Source of the DNA: Phlyctochytrium arcticum
Lineage: Eukaryota > Chytridiomycota > Chytridiomycetes > Chytridiales > Chytridiaceae
Reading direction: 5' to 3'
DNA: 64,000 nucleotides
Assembly: GCA_025602905.1 (NCBI GenBank)
Contig: JAHLKI010000015.1
Location: 248,001 to 312,000, forward strand
Below the pieces are notes generated by a model. It did no database searches. It was not told the origin of the DNA and saw only the letters and a list, made by a program, of their open reading frames with translations. Both the position numbers and the translations under genes were made by a program. Positions 1-9,343 of this stretch are shown here, in pieces. The number at the start of each line of letters is the position of its first letter. Position 1 is the first letter of the stretch.

Positions 1-371
1 CGCATATGGTACGTACCAAGTTCAACGAACTATTCATATGCTCATCTCAATTTCTTTCCACAGTACAGGCCATCCAAATAAAATGTCCGCCGAGCAAAAA
101 GAAGAGCCAACAAAAAAAAACTATATTATATAAAACCGACGAAGAGGTGCGGATAGCCGTTCGGAATGTCTGCCGTACACGACCCGACCGCTCTGTCCCC
201 TTTACGACTGAGGCAGAGGCCATGCAGATGATTTACGATAGGTACGGGTGTAATCCGTGGCAGGATGATTTTAAGAAGAAGAAGAAACCATCTGTCAAGA
301 AGAAATCGTATGATGCGAAAAAGAAGAAGGAATCAGACGATGCTGTGAAGAAGAAGGAATCGACCGCTTGA
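1..371 (+). CDS. C-terminal part of a lysine-rich protein (5' end outside window)
   Basis: The open frame runs to a TGA at 369-371. Its first in-window ATG (position 6) is probably not the true start, because a GTACGT donor at about 9 and a TTTCCACAG acceptor at about 62 suggest an intron, with coding beginning near position 63. The readable part has a folded-looking stretch (YKTDEEVRIAVRNVC, then an FTTEAEAMQMIYDRYGCNPW segment) followed by a tail of repeated KKK blocks, typical of nuclear or nucleolar proteins. I do not recognise the family. The gene is cut by the window edge, so its real length and start are unknown. Confidence 0.5.
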   Translation, partial: HMVRTKFNELFICSSQFLSTVQAIQIKCPPSKKKSQQKKTILYKTDEEVRIAVRNVCRTRPDRSVPFTTEAEAMQMIYDRYGCNPWQDDFKKKKKPSVKKKSYDAKKKKESDDAVKKKESTA

Positions 372-622
372 TAAAAGGACGTTTGATCATCTGTGACAAT
401 TACGACTACAGCGTCGTTCTTGAACAGTATGATGAATGTTTGAACAAAATTCGTGGGTTCATTTTTTGAGATTTGTGTATTTACAAATGTATGGGTGTGT
501 GAACATTATAGAGGAAAACCAAAAAGTGTGTGTGTATACAAAGAAAGATCCAAAAATTTCAACGGTCCAAAAGGGAAGAAGTGATACTCGCTTCGCTCGG
601 CGTCGGGTTCCCGGACTCGGAC

Positions 623-1024
623 CTAGACAATGGGGTGAACACCGGCAATGGGGTGCTTGAGATGAGCTGCGGCGCGTTCGGCTTTCTGAACGTCACCCTT
701 GTGGAGGGCACCTTCGGCCTTGAGTTTGTGTCCGGCCTGAGTTCCTGGGAGCATGTGTCCGAGTCCCCGTTGGGCTTCACCCTCGAGGTAGCTGCCGGTG
801 GTAACGGGTTGGTGGACGCCGTGGTCCATTTGGCTTTCGGCCTTCATGGCTTTCGCATCCTGGCCCTTTTTGTGAGCGCCGTCGGCCTTGAATTGGTGGC
901 CGAGGTCGGTGCCTGGGAGCAAGTGACCGATGCCGCGCTCGACGGTGCCGGCAATCTTTTCGCCGGTTGTGGGAATGTGGGTGGGAACGACGGTTACGTG
1001 AGCGTGTCCAGTGTCGTAGTTCAT
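623..1024 (-). CDS. Small Gly/His-rich hydrophilin-like stress protein with an internal duplication
   Basis: Single-exon gene of 133 codons. The ATG at 1022-1024 is preferred over an upstream in-frame ATG because a TATA box lies 82-92 nt upstream. The protein is very hydrophilic, rich in Gly, His, Ala and Lys, and has no membrane segment. It contains two copies of one unit: the first reads RGIGHLLPGTDLGHQFKADG and the second RGLGHMLPGTQAGHKLKAEG, each followed by a helical K/A/E-rich part. This composition and repeat design resemble hydrophilins or LEA-like desiccation and stress proteins. That role is inferred from composition and no known domain was recognised. Codon choice is strongly GC-ending, as expected of a highly expressed gene. 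Confidence 0.75.
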   Translation of the reverse strand: MNYDTGHAHVTVVPTHIPTTGEKIAGTVERGIGHLLPGTDLGHQFKADGAHKKGQDAKAMKAESQMDHGVHQPVTTGSYLEGEAQRGLGHMLPGTQAGHKLKAEGALHKGDVQKAERAAAHLKHPIAGVHPIV

Positions 1025-1105
1025 GGTTGCTGATATGCGATGTAGTGTTGTTTGTTGCTGCTGAGTTGCTGATTGATTGTTATGGGGAGTCAAGGGCACG
1101 ACCCC

Positions 1106-1115
1106 GTCCTTTTAT
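1106..1115 (-). promoter_or_regulatory. TATA box of the hydrophilin-like gene
   Basis: On the minus strand the sequence reads GGTATAAAAG, a consensus TATA box about 85 nt upstream of the ATG at 1024. Such clear boxes are rare in this window, which fits an inducible or strongly expressed gene. Confidence 0.6.
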
Positions 1116-2094
1116 ACCCGGACCCGTGCCCCGTTGGTTGAAGATACAGAAAGCGGAGTGTGAAATCCTCAAGCATGACGTTTGGTGTTTGCGGCGCTGG
1201 GGCCTAGCGAACGTGACGTATCGTGGCCCTCTGCTCCCATTGAATTCTGCCCAGGATAATATCACTCTCGTTTCTTGGGCCCCAGAGCCTGCCTGAGCCA
1301 GGCAGGCGAATGAGGGTCGTGACGTCACGCCGGATTCCCAGCGACCGAGAAACTCTCGATCGAGCATAATGTGGGTACATTCGAGGTCTACTCGAGTATA
1401 CGGTAGGTAGGTCCGGAATCAATCTAAAGCAAGAAAGAAGAATGAACACGTAATACCTTTGGAGACGAAAGTATCAACAATCTGACCTGACCTGTATTTG
1501 CTTGGACCGCTGGAATGATATATACACGGGAGACGGTGGGATGATGAATCGATGGTTGGCAGAGGTATTAGGGAAGCTGAAAGGTACAGCTCAAAATGTC
1601 GGGCAACATGTCCGCCATGCATGTCTGCCATGTCCCAAGCCAGGATCGGAGAGGCTCCGCCCGCACTCACCCCACGTGTGGTGATTTTTCCCTTTACCCC
1701 ACAGTCCATCAACCCCACACTTCTCCATCAAGTCCCGAGAATATGTCTTTCAGGAAAAGTAGGCCGAGATGCCCAACATCTCATCTCTCTCACATAACAA
1801 CGACATGGCTTCAAGCCACGTTTGAGCCACCTTTGAGCTAGACAAAGATCTCGGAGGGCACTTTGAGGGATAGATCCCTCGTTTCAAAAGATCTGGCTGG
1901 TCCTTTGGGAAAGTGCCTGGGTACAGTACATATCATGGTCCTAGTTGTTTGAGAATGTCCAAAAGGCATCTCGAGATCCAGAGAAGGTCGTCGAAGGAAA
2001 ACGCGCGCCAAGGGGACAAGGCGCATTTGTAATTGCGATCCAAATGACAAATACTCGAGTACAAGGGGGTTTGTAATGGGCCATTTTTGACACA

Positions 2095-2102
2095 TATAAA
2101 AA
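2095..2102 (+). promoter_or_regulatory. TATA box of the glutathione S-transferase gene
   Basis: TATAAAAA lies about 95 nt upstream of the GST ATG (2195). It is followed by a pyrimidine-rich stretch including a C21 homopolymer, in which transcription could start. Confidence 0.55.
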
Positions 2103-2120
2103 GGACGCTTCCCCCACTTT

Positions 2121-2141
2121 CCCCCCCCCCCCCCCCCCCCC
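2121..2141 (+). repeat. C21 homopolymer in the GST 5' region
   Basis: Twenty-one consecutive C residues sit between the TATA box and the GST start codon. Tracts of this kind vary in length by replication slippage and could alter promoter spacing or the 5' UTR. Confidence 0.8.
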
Positions 2142-2194
2142 ACCTCCACAACTCCCCCACTCCCCTCACCTTCACACTAGTTTGAAAACTCAAA

Positions 2195-2899
2195 ATGCCA
2201 GTCCCAAAATCCCTCAAGCTCCGCTACTTTGACATGGCCGTAAGTCTTCGGATCAAAATCTCGCCTTGAACAAAAGCTAACCCTCTTCATGCTCATCAGG
2301 GCCGTGCCGAGGCCAGCCGTCTCGCCCTCCACATTGCGGCTGTTCCCTTCGAGGACGTCCGCTTCAGCCACGAGGAATGGGCAAAGATCAAGCCCAGCTC
2401 TCCTTTCGGCCAGTGCCCTTACCTCACCATTGACGGACAAAAGCACTTGTCCCAGTCCTCCGCCATCCTCCGTTACATTGGTCGCATCGCCCCCGAAAGC
2501 GGCCTCTACCCCGAAAAGGACCTGAATGCCGTCTCCAAGGTCGACGAGTACCTCGGTGTCCAGGAAGACATTCAAATCATGCTCCGCCCATCATTCATGG
2601 AAAAGGACGCCGAAAAGAAATTGCAAATGCGCAAAGAGTTGGTTGCGGGACCCATGCTCGAGATTCTCAAGCGTTACGAAGCCAACGTTGCGTCTAACGG
2701 CTCTACCTTCCTCGTCAACGACAAGGTCACAATCGCCGATCTCAACTGGTACGCCCTCTCTTCCTGGTTCCGCTCTGGTCTCCTCGACGGTATCCCCAAG
2801 GACTTTTTGGACCAGTTCCCTACCCTGAGCAAGGTCAACAAGGGTGTTGACTCCCACCCCAAGGTTGCCGACTGGTACACCAACCACAAGAAGCTGTAG
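2195..2899 (+). CDS. Glutathione S-transferase, sigma/alpha-like
   Basis: Two exons, 2195..2239 and 2300..2899, give 214 aa, the usual GST length. Exon 1 encodes MPVPKSLKLRYFDMA and joins in phase to GRAEASRLAL, forming the N-terminal thioredoxin-like motif; Tyr11 is the expected catalytic tyrosine that activates glutathione. The glutathione-binding segment QSSAILRYIGR follows at about residues 65-75, and the C-terminal all-helical domain ends in NHKKL. GSTs conjugate glutathione to electrophiles or act as peroxidases or isomerases in the cytosol. The KLRYFDMAGRAEASR start resembles sigma-class (prostaglandin D synthase-like) enzymes. The TATA box and C-tract upstream suggest regulated expression. 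The exact substrate cannot be read from sequence. Confidence 0.93.
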
Positions 2900-3169
2900 A
2901 TATCATTCCCCTGCCACTCCACCCATAGATTTCATCTTGTCATATACCATTTTGGTTTGACACAAGTTGTCAAAACTGTACATTTTTTGAATATATAACA
3001 TTCGCGTCGTCTATCCACTACTCAGATTCCTACTCCCTCATAAACCTTCTACTGGGCAAAAAAATCAAAGTCCAAGTCACTGGCCCACACCAGTCGGATC
3101 ACCACTCCGGGTGATTGATCAACTTCCTGATTTCATCCATCCCACATCAAAAACAAAAACCAAGAAAAA

Positions 3170-3751
3170 ATGCCGGACCACTACCAATGCAACCACTCCT
3201 TCCTGCAATCCCCCTCAATAGCCATCAACACCTCAAACCCCATCAAACTCGCTGAATTCCAATCCTACCTGCCTCTCCCCCTAACATCCACCTCCCTCGA
3301 CCTCCCCGAACCCTCCACCCCCGATCCCTTCACTATAGTCCAATACAAAGCCTCCCAGTTCTCCTCCACTACACCAACACTCATCGACGACGTCAGTCTG
3401 GATATCCCCGGTCTCTCTATCGGCACCAACGTGAAATGGATGCTGGGGCAGCTTCCCACTCTCCCCCATGGGACTAAAGCACTATTTACCTGCATATTGG
3501 GGATAAGACATGAGGATCATGTGCATATGTACCGGTCGGAAATACAGGGGAGGATAGTCCAACCCCCCCGCGGTGACAATGTTGGGTTCAGAGCGTATTT
3601 TGAACCGGATGGGTGTGGGTATACATTGAGTGAACGGACGGTACCAGAGTGTAATCCGCGGTATTTGGCCGTAAGGGAGTTTTTGGAGGGGAGACCGACC
3701 TGTATTCGGGATGTGATGGAGCATTGGGGAAGTGATTTTCAGGATGATTAA
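3170..3751 (+). CDS. Divergent Ham1/ITPase-like (inosine triphosphate pyrophosphatase fold) protein
   Basis: Intronless, 193 aa, the same size as Ham1/ITPA enzymes that remove deaminated purine NTPs. The N-terminal INTSNPIKLAEFQ matches the nucleotide-binding (T/S)xNxxK-x-xEF motif. LIDDVSLDIPGLSIG followed by VKWMLGQL corresponds to the family's EDT-x-L...PG...(I/V)KWFL segment, and VGFRAYFEPDGCGYTLSE to the FGWDPIFxPxGxxxTyaE segment. The conserved SHR triad near the C-terminus is not seen: the equivalent place reads NPRYLAVREFL. The acidic metal-site motif reads DDVSL rather than EDTSL. The fold assignment is strong, but full pyrophosphatase activity is doubtful. Codon use changes along the gene, with the first half markedly C-rich. 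Confidence 0.75.
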   Translation: MPDHYQCNHSFLQSPSIAINTSNPIKLAEFQSYLPLPLTSTSLDLPEPSTPDPFTIVQYKASQFSSTTPTLIDDVSLDIPGLSIGTNVKWMLGQLPTLPHGTKALFTCILGIRHEDHVHMYRSEIQGRIVQPPRGDNVGFRAYFEPDGCGYTLSERTVPECNPRYLAVREFLEGRPTCIRDVMEHWGSDFQDD

Positions 3752-3988
3752 TTAGCAGATCTATCCCCCTTCCCTCTATGGAGATCGCAAATGTAGACTA
3801 TTTAATTCCTACTAATCATCCCACCACGACCAACATTAAGAATAAACTCTTGTCAAATGTAATCCAATTAAACTCTCAGGGCCCATCTTGCATCCCGTAA
3901 ACAAATCAATTTCGGAATATTTTCCTGTCAAAATTACGAGGAAAACAAACAGAATCAAAGTTGTAGAGAGAGAAAAGACTCCCCAAAC

Positions 3989-5408
3989 ATGTCCGTCCTG
4001 ACTGAAGCGCAAGTACTGGGTAAAGCCCGAGTCTCATCGCAAAAAATCATTACCGATCTAGGTAATCGTTTATGTGGGAAATGTTTGACAAAAAGTTCAG
4101 AGAACTGACAGGGTGACAACACTTTTTCAGCGAGCATAAAAAACTTGAATTTATGGGGTCAGAATTTGACCAACGTCGACATACTCGAAAGACTGCCCTA
4201 TCTGGAAGTTCTCTCCTTGGCCATCAAGTAGGTGAGCCGTACTTTCAGGAACCAATCAAAGAACGGCGCAAGCTCACGATCCATTAAGCTCGTTGACAAC
4301 CCTCTACCCATTCCGCAATCTCACTAAAGTCACCGAACTCTATCTCCGCCGCAACAACATTTCGGATATCCGCGAGTTACATTACCTGCGAGACTTGAAG
4401 CAGTTACGCGTCCTATGGTTGAGCGAAAATCCGGTTGCGACACTGCCAAAGTATCGGGCGACGGTGATCCGGTTGTTGCCGCAACTAAGGAAATTGGATG
4501 ATCGGGATATTGCTGATAAGGAGAGGGAGATGGCCGTGTCGGAGGGTGTCATTCCAGGTAATGCGCTGGCATGATTCAGAGTGGACGTCGTCAATTGACC
4601 AACGATTCTTCAGATTTGCCACATGTTCCCAGTTCGCCGTCCCGACAAGGGCAGTCGGCCATTCCGGGGGATAAACCAGGATGGTTAAAGGAGCGTCACC
4701 AAGAACAGCATTTGCGGGGTGCGGGGATGGAAGTCATTACCGGTCCACCCCGAAACCCCGATGGGCGGGGCGGCCGGGGCCGACGTCAGGAGGATTTGAG
4801 GACGGGCCTGTATACTGACTCTGCCCTACTAAAAGAGGTCTCGTCCAGAATGCTACCTTGTCCAATGGAACACTGACCTTGATTGTTACATAGGCCCATC
4901 CACCCGATGAACGACACCACCATACCCCGCAACATCAACGCGAATCCCACGATATCTTTATCCCCCATACAACCAAACTGGCCCAATCACCCCCGAGTAG
5001 TCGTCCATTGAGTAGCCAGGTCCAAAAACGGCGACCGACCTGGCTGGTCCACAAAGAACAGGCAAGGAATTCACTCGGCCCAAAATACTGTCCGATTTGC
5101 GTGTCTAAGCTTAGTCTGAATATAGTCTGGTCAAGTCAAAGATCGTATCCGGGCCGCATCGCTCGATGCCCAAGTAGCCGAAGAATCCGTAAAAGAAGAA
5201 CAACCACCAAAAGCCGTCGACAACAACGACGACTACGAGCCAACCCGCGCCGTAAGTCCACTCCTCATTTCCCAACCTTTCTTGCAGTCCTAATCTTTTG
5301 AATAAGAATAATATCCTCTTTGCGGTACTCTCGTTGATTAAAGAATTGGACTGTGCATCCCTCCGAGTGGTCGCTCACGAAATCCAACGCGCGAGCAATA
5401 TGACATGA
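3989..5408 (+). CDS. CFAP410: CFAP410 (C21orf2/LRRC76) orthologue, ciliary leucine-rich repeat protein
   Basis: Proposed exons: 3989..4061, 4131..4227, 4289..4557, 4614..4837, 4894..5061, 5126..5251 and 5307..5408 (about 352 aa). The N-terminal leucine-rich repeats match animal CFAP410 closely: NLNLWGQNLTNVDI, then SLTTLYPF, ELYLRRNNISDI and LRVLWLSENPVATLP, and the cap RLLPQLRKLDDR. The final exon encodes NNILFAVLSLIKELD, equivalent to the short C-terminal helical oligomerisation domain of CFAP410, with a low-complexity linker between. CFAP410 acts at the basal body and cilium (with NEK1 in animals). Intron 5 appears to be GC-AG (5062..5125), and introns 2 and 6 use AAG acceptors. The donor after 4837 (GTCTCG) is weak, so the linker exons are less certain than the two ends. 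Confidence 0.85.
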
Positions 5409-5493
5409 TTGTCCGGACCGTCCGGACAATGTAAACACACAATATTTTTGGAAACCAAAAAACCCATTTTGACCACATCGTTCTTAGTTAGTC

Positions 5494-6791
5494 ATGTACA
5501 AAATATGTATTGGACGCAACCCTGACGATGATGGTATAGAAGGCAGTGTGCCAGTCTTGATACAGTTACCCCACCCAAGAACAGGTTTCATTGTGTTATT
5601 TCTTACCAATACATTCATATTCTGATTTTTTTCCTTAAGGTCAAGCATCCTGTTATATTATCCGACCCTCCGAGCCATGTCTACTGGAAGTCCAGCAAGC
5701 AGATGGCAAAGCCCATTCTTGGTTTATCAGTAATTACGTTCAAGCAGGTTAAAAACCAACATTTTTTTCATCACATGGCAAAAACATCTAAAATTTTGGA
5801 TAGATGGAAGTTTTTATACATTTTCGCCCATGGACCCGCTCTTCCTCCTACTACCCATACTCGAGAAACATCGTGAGAAGGTATGGGATTCCGAGTATAT
5901 ACTTTTTTCTCTTTGCATTTGTCTGATATGTTTGGATTAGACGACAGAAACCGCTGGTCGATTTCTGTCCTTGGATGATTTACTCCATGATGAAATATGT
6001 ACTTCTCTCGCCAAACTCGCTGATATTCCGACACTCGGTCATCGTCTCCATTCCATAAGTGATACGTCGAGTAAGTACCGAACCGTTTTTGATGCTATTG
6101 GACATTTATCTAATGACTTTTTGTTAAGCTGTACCCTCTGGCGATGTGTTCTACCGCTTGAATGATGAGAAGGTGGTAGCGTGGTTACAAGCAAAGGTTC
6201 GTACCTGTCCCGTATTCACCGAATGTGCGGGTATCTCAACGACTATGCAGGCAAAAAAACTACTCGGAAATTTTGACACGTACGCGTTTCTGGAAAACTC
6301 AGTACTGGGGCTCAAAGATCTTGACGAATCACAACTAAAAGGTATTAAACGTTCTATCAAAACCCAACAATCGCAACCATTCGACTAAAATCGTTTATAT
6401 AGAAGCTCGCACGCGGGTGGTTCTTCGCGTACTAGCAGAATACGTTCCCATGCCGTGGATCATCAAACTCCGGGATTCATTCGGGTAAAAAGCCCATCCT
6501 CTCCCACCCCCCAAAACTTGAACTGATTTTGTTTGTAGCTTGTCCGCCGAACCCGAAATCGAATTTACGTATTTCGATAATATCGTTAAACGACCATTAA
6601 GTACATCCAATACTGGTGGGGATAGTGGGAGTCCTGTAACCAAGGTTTGTTTTTTGATAACATTTTTTTTGGTGGGGACTGATTGTTTTTTGTGTGGATA
6701 GAAATCGAAATTGACGTCGGCGCATAAGGCGTTGAGTAAAGTGGATAAGACGGGGATGAAGTCTTTGTCGAGTTTTTTTACTAAAAAGTAA
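5494..6791 (+). CDS. RNASEH2B: Ribonuclease H2 subunit B
   Basis: Eight exons: 5494..5584, 5640..5747, 5804..5880, 5941..6070, 6129..6341, 6403..6484, 6539..6644 and 6702..6791, giving 298 aa, close to the human subunit. Diagnostic segments are KAHSWFISNYVQ and FSPMDPLFLLLPIL (triple-barrel core that pairs with subunit C), FYRLNDEKVVAWLQAKV (helical domain) and the C-terminal AHKALSKVDKTGMKSLSSFF. The last part contains a PIP-box-like MKSLSSFF, as in animals, which would dock the complex on PCNA. RNase H2 removes ribonucleotides and R-loops from DNA in the nucleus, and subunit B is an essential non-catalytic scaffold. The gene follows CFAP410 by about 85 nt on the same strand. Intron phases agree throughout. 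Confidence 0.92.
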
Positions 6792-7331
6792 CAAAGAATG
6801 ACGGAGTCGAAGGACGTTTCAACGGTTTCACGCTAGCGGTCCCGGTTACATCCTAGGGCACCGGCACCTTTTTGGCTTTCCTGCACCCACCTGGATTCTC
6901 GCACATGCCATCCGGACCCATCCCATCTTACTGTCACACACCAGCTAGGGAAACTGTGATTCAACTCTCAGTATGCCCAGCTACCCTTGGCCAGATTTTC
7001 GCCACACCTCCATATCGGCGTTACGCGGTATTCAAATCGCTACTTTACATGATGTTTCTCATGAGATAGAAATCAGATTTATAGATATAATTTGCTGAAT
7101 ATATGGCTTATACCCTTTGACATCCAAAGAAACTGATCCCAAGACATATAGAACTTGCCAGTCTGGCAGAGACATTCCAGCAGACATTCCGAGAGAGATT
7201 TGCGCAGGATTTGCACAGCAGCGTGCTACTAAAACCATTTTGGGGGAAATGAAAAATTTGCTTTGAGGCTCCGACTTTTGCAATTTGCTTTTGGCTTTGG
7301 TTTTCCCAAAGACAAGAAACGGACAACAACA
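6792..7331 (+). other. Intergenic region, nothing recognised
   Basis: About 540 nt between RNASEH2B and the next gene. Short open frames exist on both strands but none has coding character or family similarity. It probably holds the RNASEH2B 3' UTR and the promoter of the next gene. Confidence 0.4.
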
Positions 7332-7848
7332 ATGTCACAAAAGCTCGCTCGAAAAGCAGTGGTAAGTGCCATACTGATCTCAGCCGCCTCCTATTTGACC
7401 ACGAAACTAAAGTCAGTGATCCTTTGTAGGAGACGCTACTCAAAGAATCCTCAAAATCCTCCAACCCAAAAAAATCATCCGCCAAACCCTCCCTCTCCAC
7501 TCTCAATGATTCCTCCACAAAGATAAAACGAAACGTACCCAACCGAGTCAATTTCCGTAAAGACGAGCGCACAAAACTGGCCAAACGGCGGCGAGCCCGC
7601 GAGGAATCTCGACGGCAGGAAGTCTTGCGAGTCGGTGCGACGGTCGAGAGCGAGGTTCATGTTGAAGACATTGTTGAGAAGAACTTGAGTTACTTTAAAC
7701 GCAAGACGATGACGGTGAAGCAGAGAGAGGCTATGGCCAAGGTAAAGGCTTTTGTTTGGACTTGATGGTGTGAGTGGGCTGGGGACTCATTTGTGTTTTT
7801 TGCGCTGATTTTTAGGTGAAGGGGTTGGGAGGATTGATCACGACATGA
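7332..7848 (+). CDS. Small basic protein of unknown family, possibly nucleolar
   Basis: Three exons, 7332..7361, 7430..7741 and 7816..7848, all in phase, give 124 aa. Exon 1 encodes only MSQKLARKAV. The protein has a Ser/Lys-rich N-terminal part, then NRVNFRKDERTKLAKRRRAR (a likely nuclear localisation signal), a short acidic stretch VESEVHVEDIVEKNL, and a basic end (YFKRKTMTVKQREAMAKVKG). No domain is recognised. The composition resembles small ribosome-biogenesis factors of fungi, but this is only an impression. Canonical GTAAGT donors and TAG acceptors support the model. Confidence 0.65.
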
Positions 7849-8092
7849 TGGGAAACTTCAAATCTTCCTCACCCAACTGGCAATTTATGAGACGATCATG
7901 TTCGTCTTGAACCACTTTCTTTTATCGTTTAGATATTGTACATACTCGTAGTCTTATTTATATTTCCAACAATGTTTTCCCTGACGCTCCACTATATACT
8001 CAATCACCTTGCGAATGCCGTTGAAAAGATAGGGTTTACGTGGGCTGTTTTGGTTTGATGTCAAGCTAGAACTTGAAGCGTCCAACCCGTCC

Positions 8093-8847
8093 ATGTGCCG
8101 GCAAATGAACGCTCACATTCGAAATTTCGCGATCGGGCACACTTCAAGATCACTTCTCCGTCGGGTCTTCTCCTCGACGAGTACTCCCCGTACCTTGGGC
8201 ACCGCCAAAATGTCAATACCGGAACAGTCCATCAAGCCAGAACCCCTATGCATGTTTATCATGTTGCGCAAAGATCTACAAAAGGTGAAAACAGACATAT
8301 AACAGGAAAATTTGTGCGGAACAACACATCCTTATTGAGAGACTTGGTATATCGAAAGTCGATGGAATGGCCTACAGGCAGGTATGCCAGACCTCTTCTG
8401 TTCACGTCGAATCATTTGTCTGAATCTATATGGATAGTATCGTCACGCAAGGATGTCATGCCACAGCAGCCGTTCTGCATACTCATAGGAACGATCCGGA
8501 CGTATCCGCCTACCTGGACAACCTAGATTCGATGCATAAAGTCGCCTATGAGGTAAAAAAACAAAACTTGGGATGTAATAAATGACTTCTCTAAACTTTT
8601 TTCCCTATGAAAGCTCAAGAACCAATCACATCTTGACAAAGCCTGTCAGATCCTGGACGAGAATGGAATAATCTATTACAGGTTTTACGAAGGAATCGTT
8701 TATGCGAAACAGAGCCATTTTAATGATAATGTCACTAGATGGACGGAACAGCCTGAAAACATTCCCACATGCCTTGCTACTAAACCGTATTTGAGAAGCG
8801 ATATTGCCGATGTTCTCAAGAAGTGTAAAGTGAGCTTGTATCGGTAG
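8093..8847 (+). CDS. PTRHD1: PTRHD1-type peptidyl-tRNA hydrolase-domain protein, probably mitochondrial
   Basis: Five exons: 8093..8284, 8359..8381 (only 23 nt), 8438..8552, 8614..8681 and 8739..8847, giving 168 aa. The family core is clear: PLCMFIMLRKDLQK, EWPTGSIVTQGCHATAAVLH, DNLDSMHKVAYE, and WTEQPENIPTCLATKPY, matching human PTRHD1 along its length. The N-terminal extension HIRNFAIGHTSRSLLRRVFS is Arg/Ser-rich without acidic residues, like a mitochondrial targeting peptide, so the start at 8093 or 8105 is favoured. PTRHD1 is a Pth2-fold protein whose hydrolase activity is uncertain. A GTGAGC donor at 8830 could instead splice to 8871 and add 76 residues (stop at 9101), but that 41-nt intron would be unusually short here. 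Confidence 0.85.
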
Positions 8848-9343
8848 CCGATGCAACTCTGTCCTTTCAGGGTGGCAGTTACTGGCATACTCACTCAACG
8901 CATGTACCCTCGAAATCGATACCTGCGGCTATTGTAGTCAGCGACACGACCACTAAACGTATGGAAGGCCACTCTCACAGTCATGTAGTCATCGCTCAAA
9001 TGTATGATGATCAGAGCTGGATCGGAAACGGGGTACAGCTCCTCGCGTCAACCTTGATCGAAGTAGAAGCGTGCCCCTTACGAATGAAGGGAACTTTGTA
9101 GTGTAGACTATAGCCTCAATGGACCATCATGTTACAACTAGTTTAGCAGGTTTCCAAAAGTTGGAGAAAACGGTAGACCGTTCGAGTGGCAGGGTACAAC
9201 TTTTGATATAGCGGTAGTCAAGTGGTTCCTTTGCACCAGATGCTGTATCACATATTTATATACAAGAGCAGGAAATCAATGAATCATGGCACAGGTCACC
9301 GTAGGAAGAGCTAGACACGAATAAGGAGTGTACAATCCAAGAT

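Larger units (their letters stand above)
1025..2194. other. Intergenic region between the hydrophilin and GST genes
   Basis: Divergent intergenic region of about 1.17 kb with no convincing gene; short open frames on both strands lack coding character. It holds the TATA box at 1106-1115 (minus), two copies of the 10-bp palindrome TACTCGAGTA (1389-1398 and 2052-2061), a TATAAAAA box at 2095-2102 (plus), and a run of 21 C at 2121-2141. This looks like a shared regulatory region for two stress-type genes. Confidence 0.5.
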
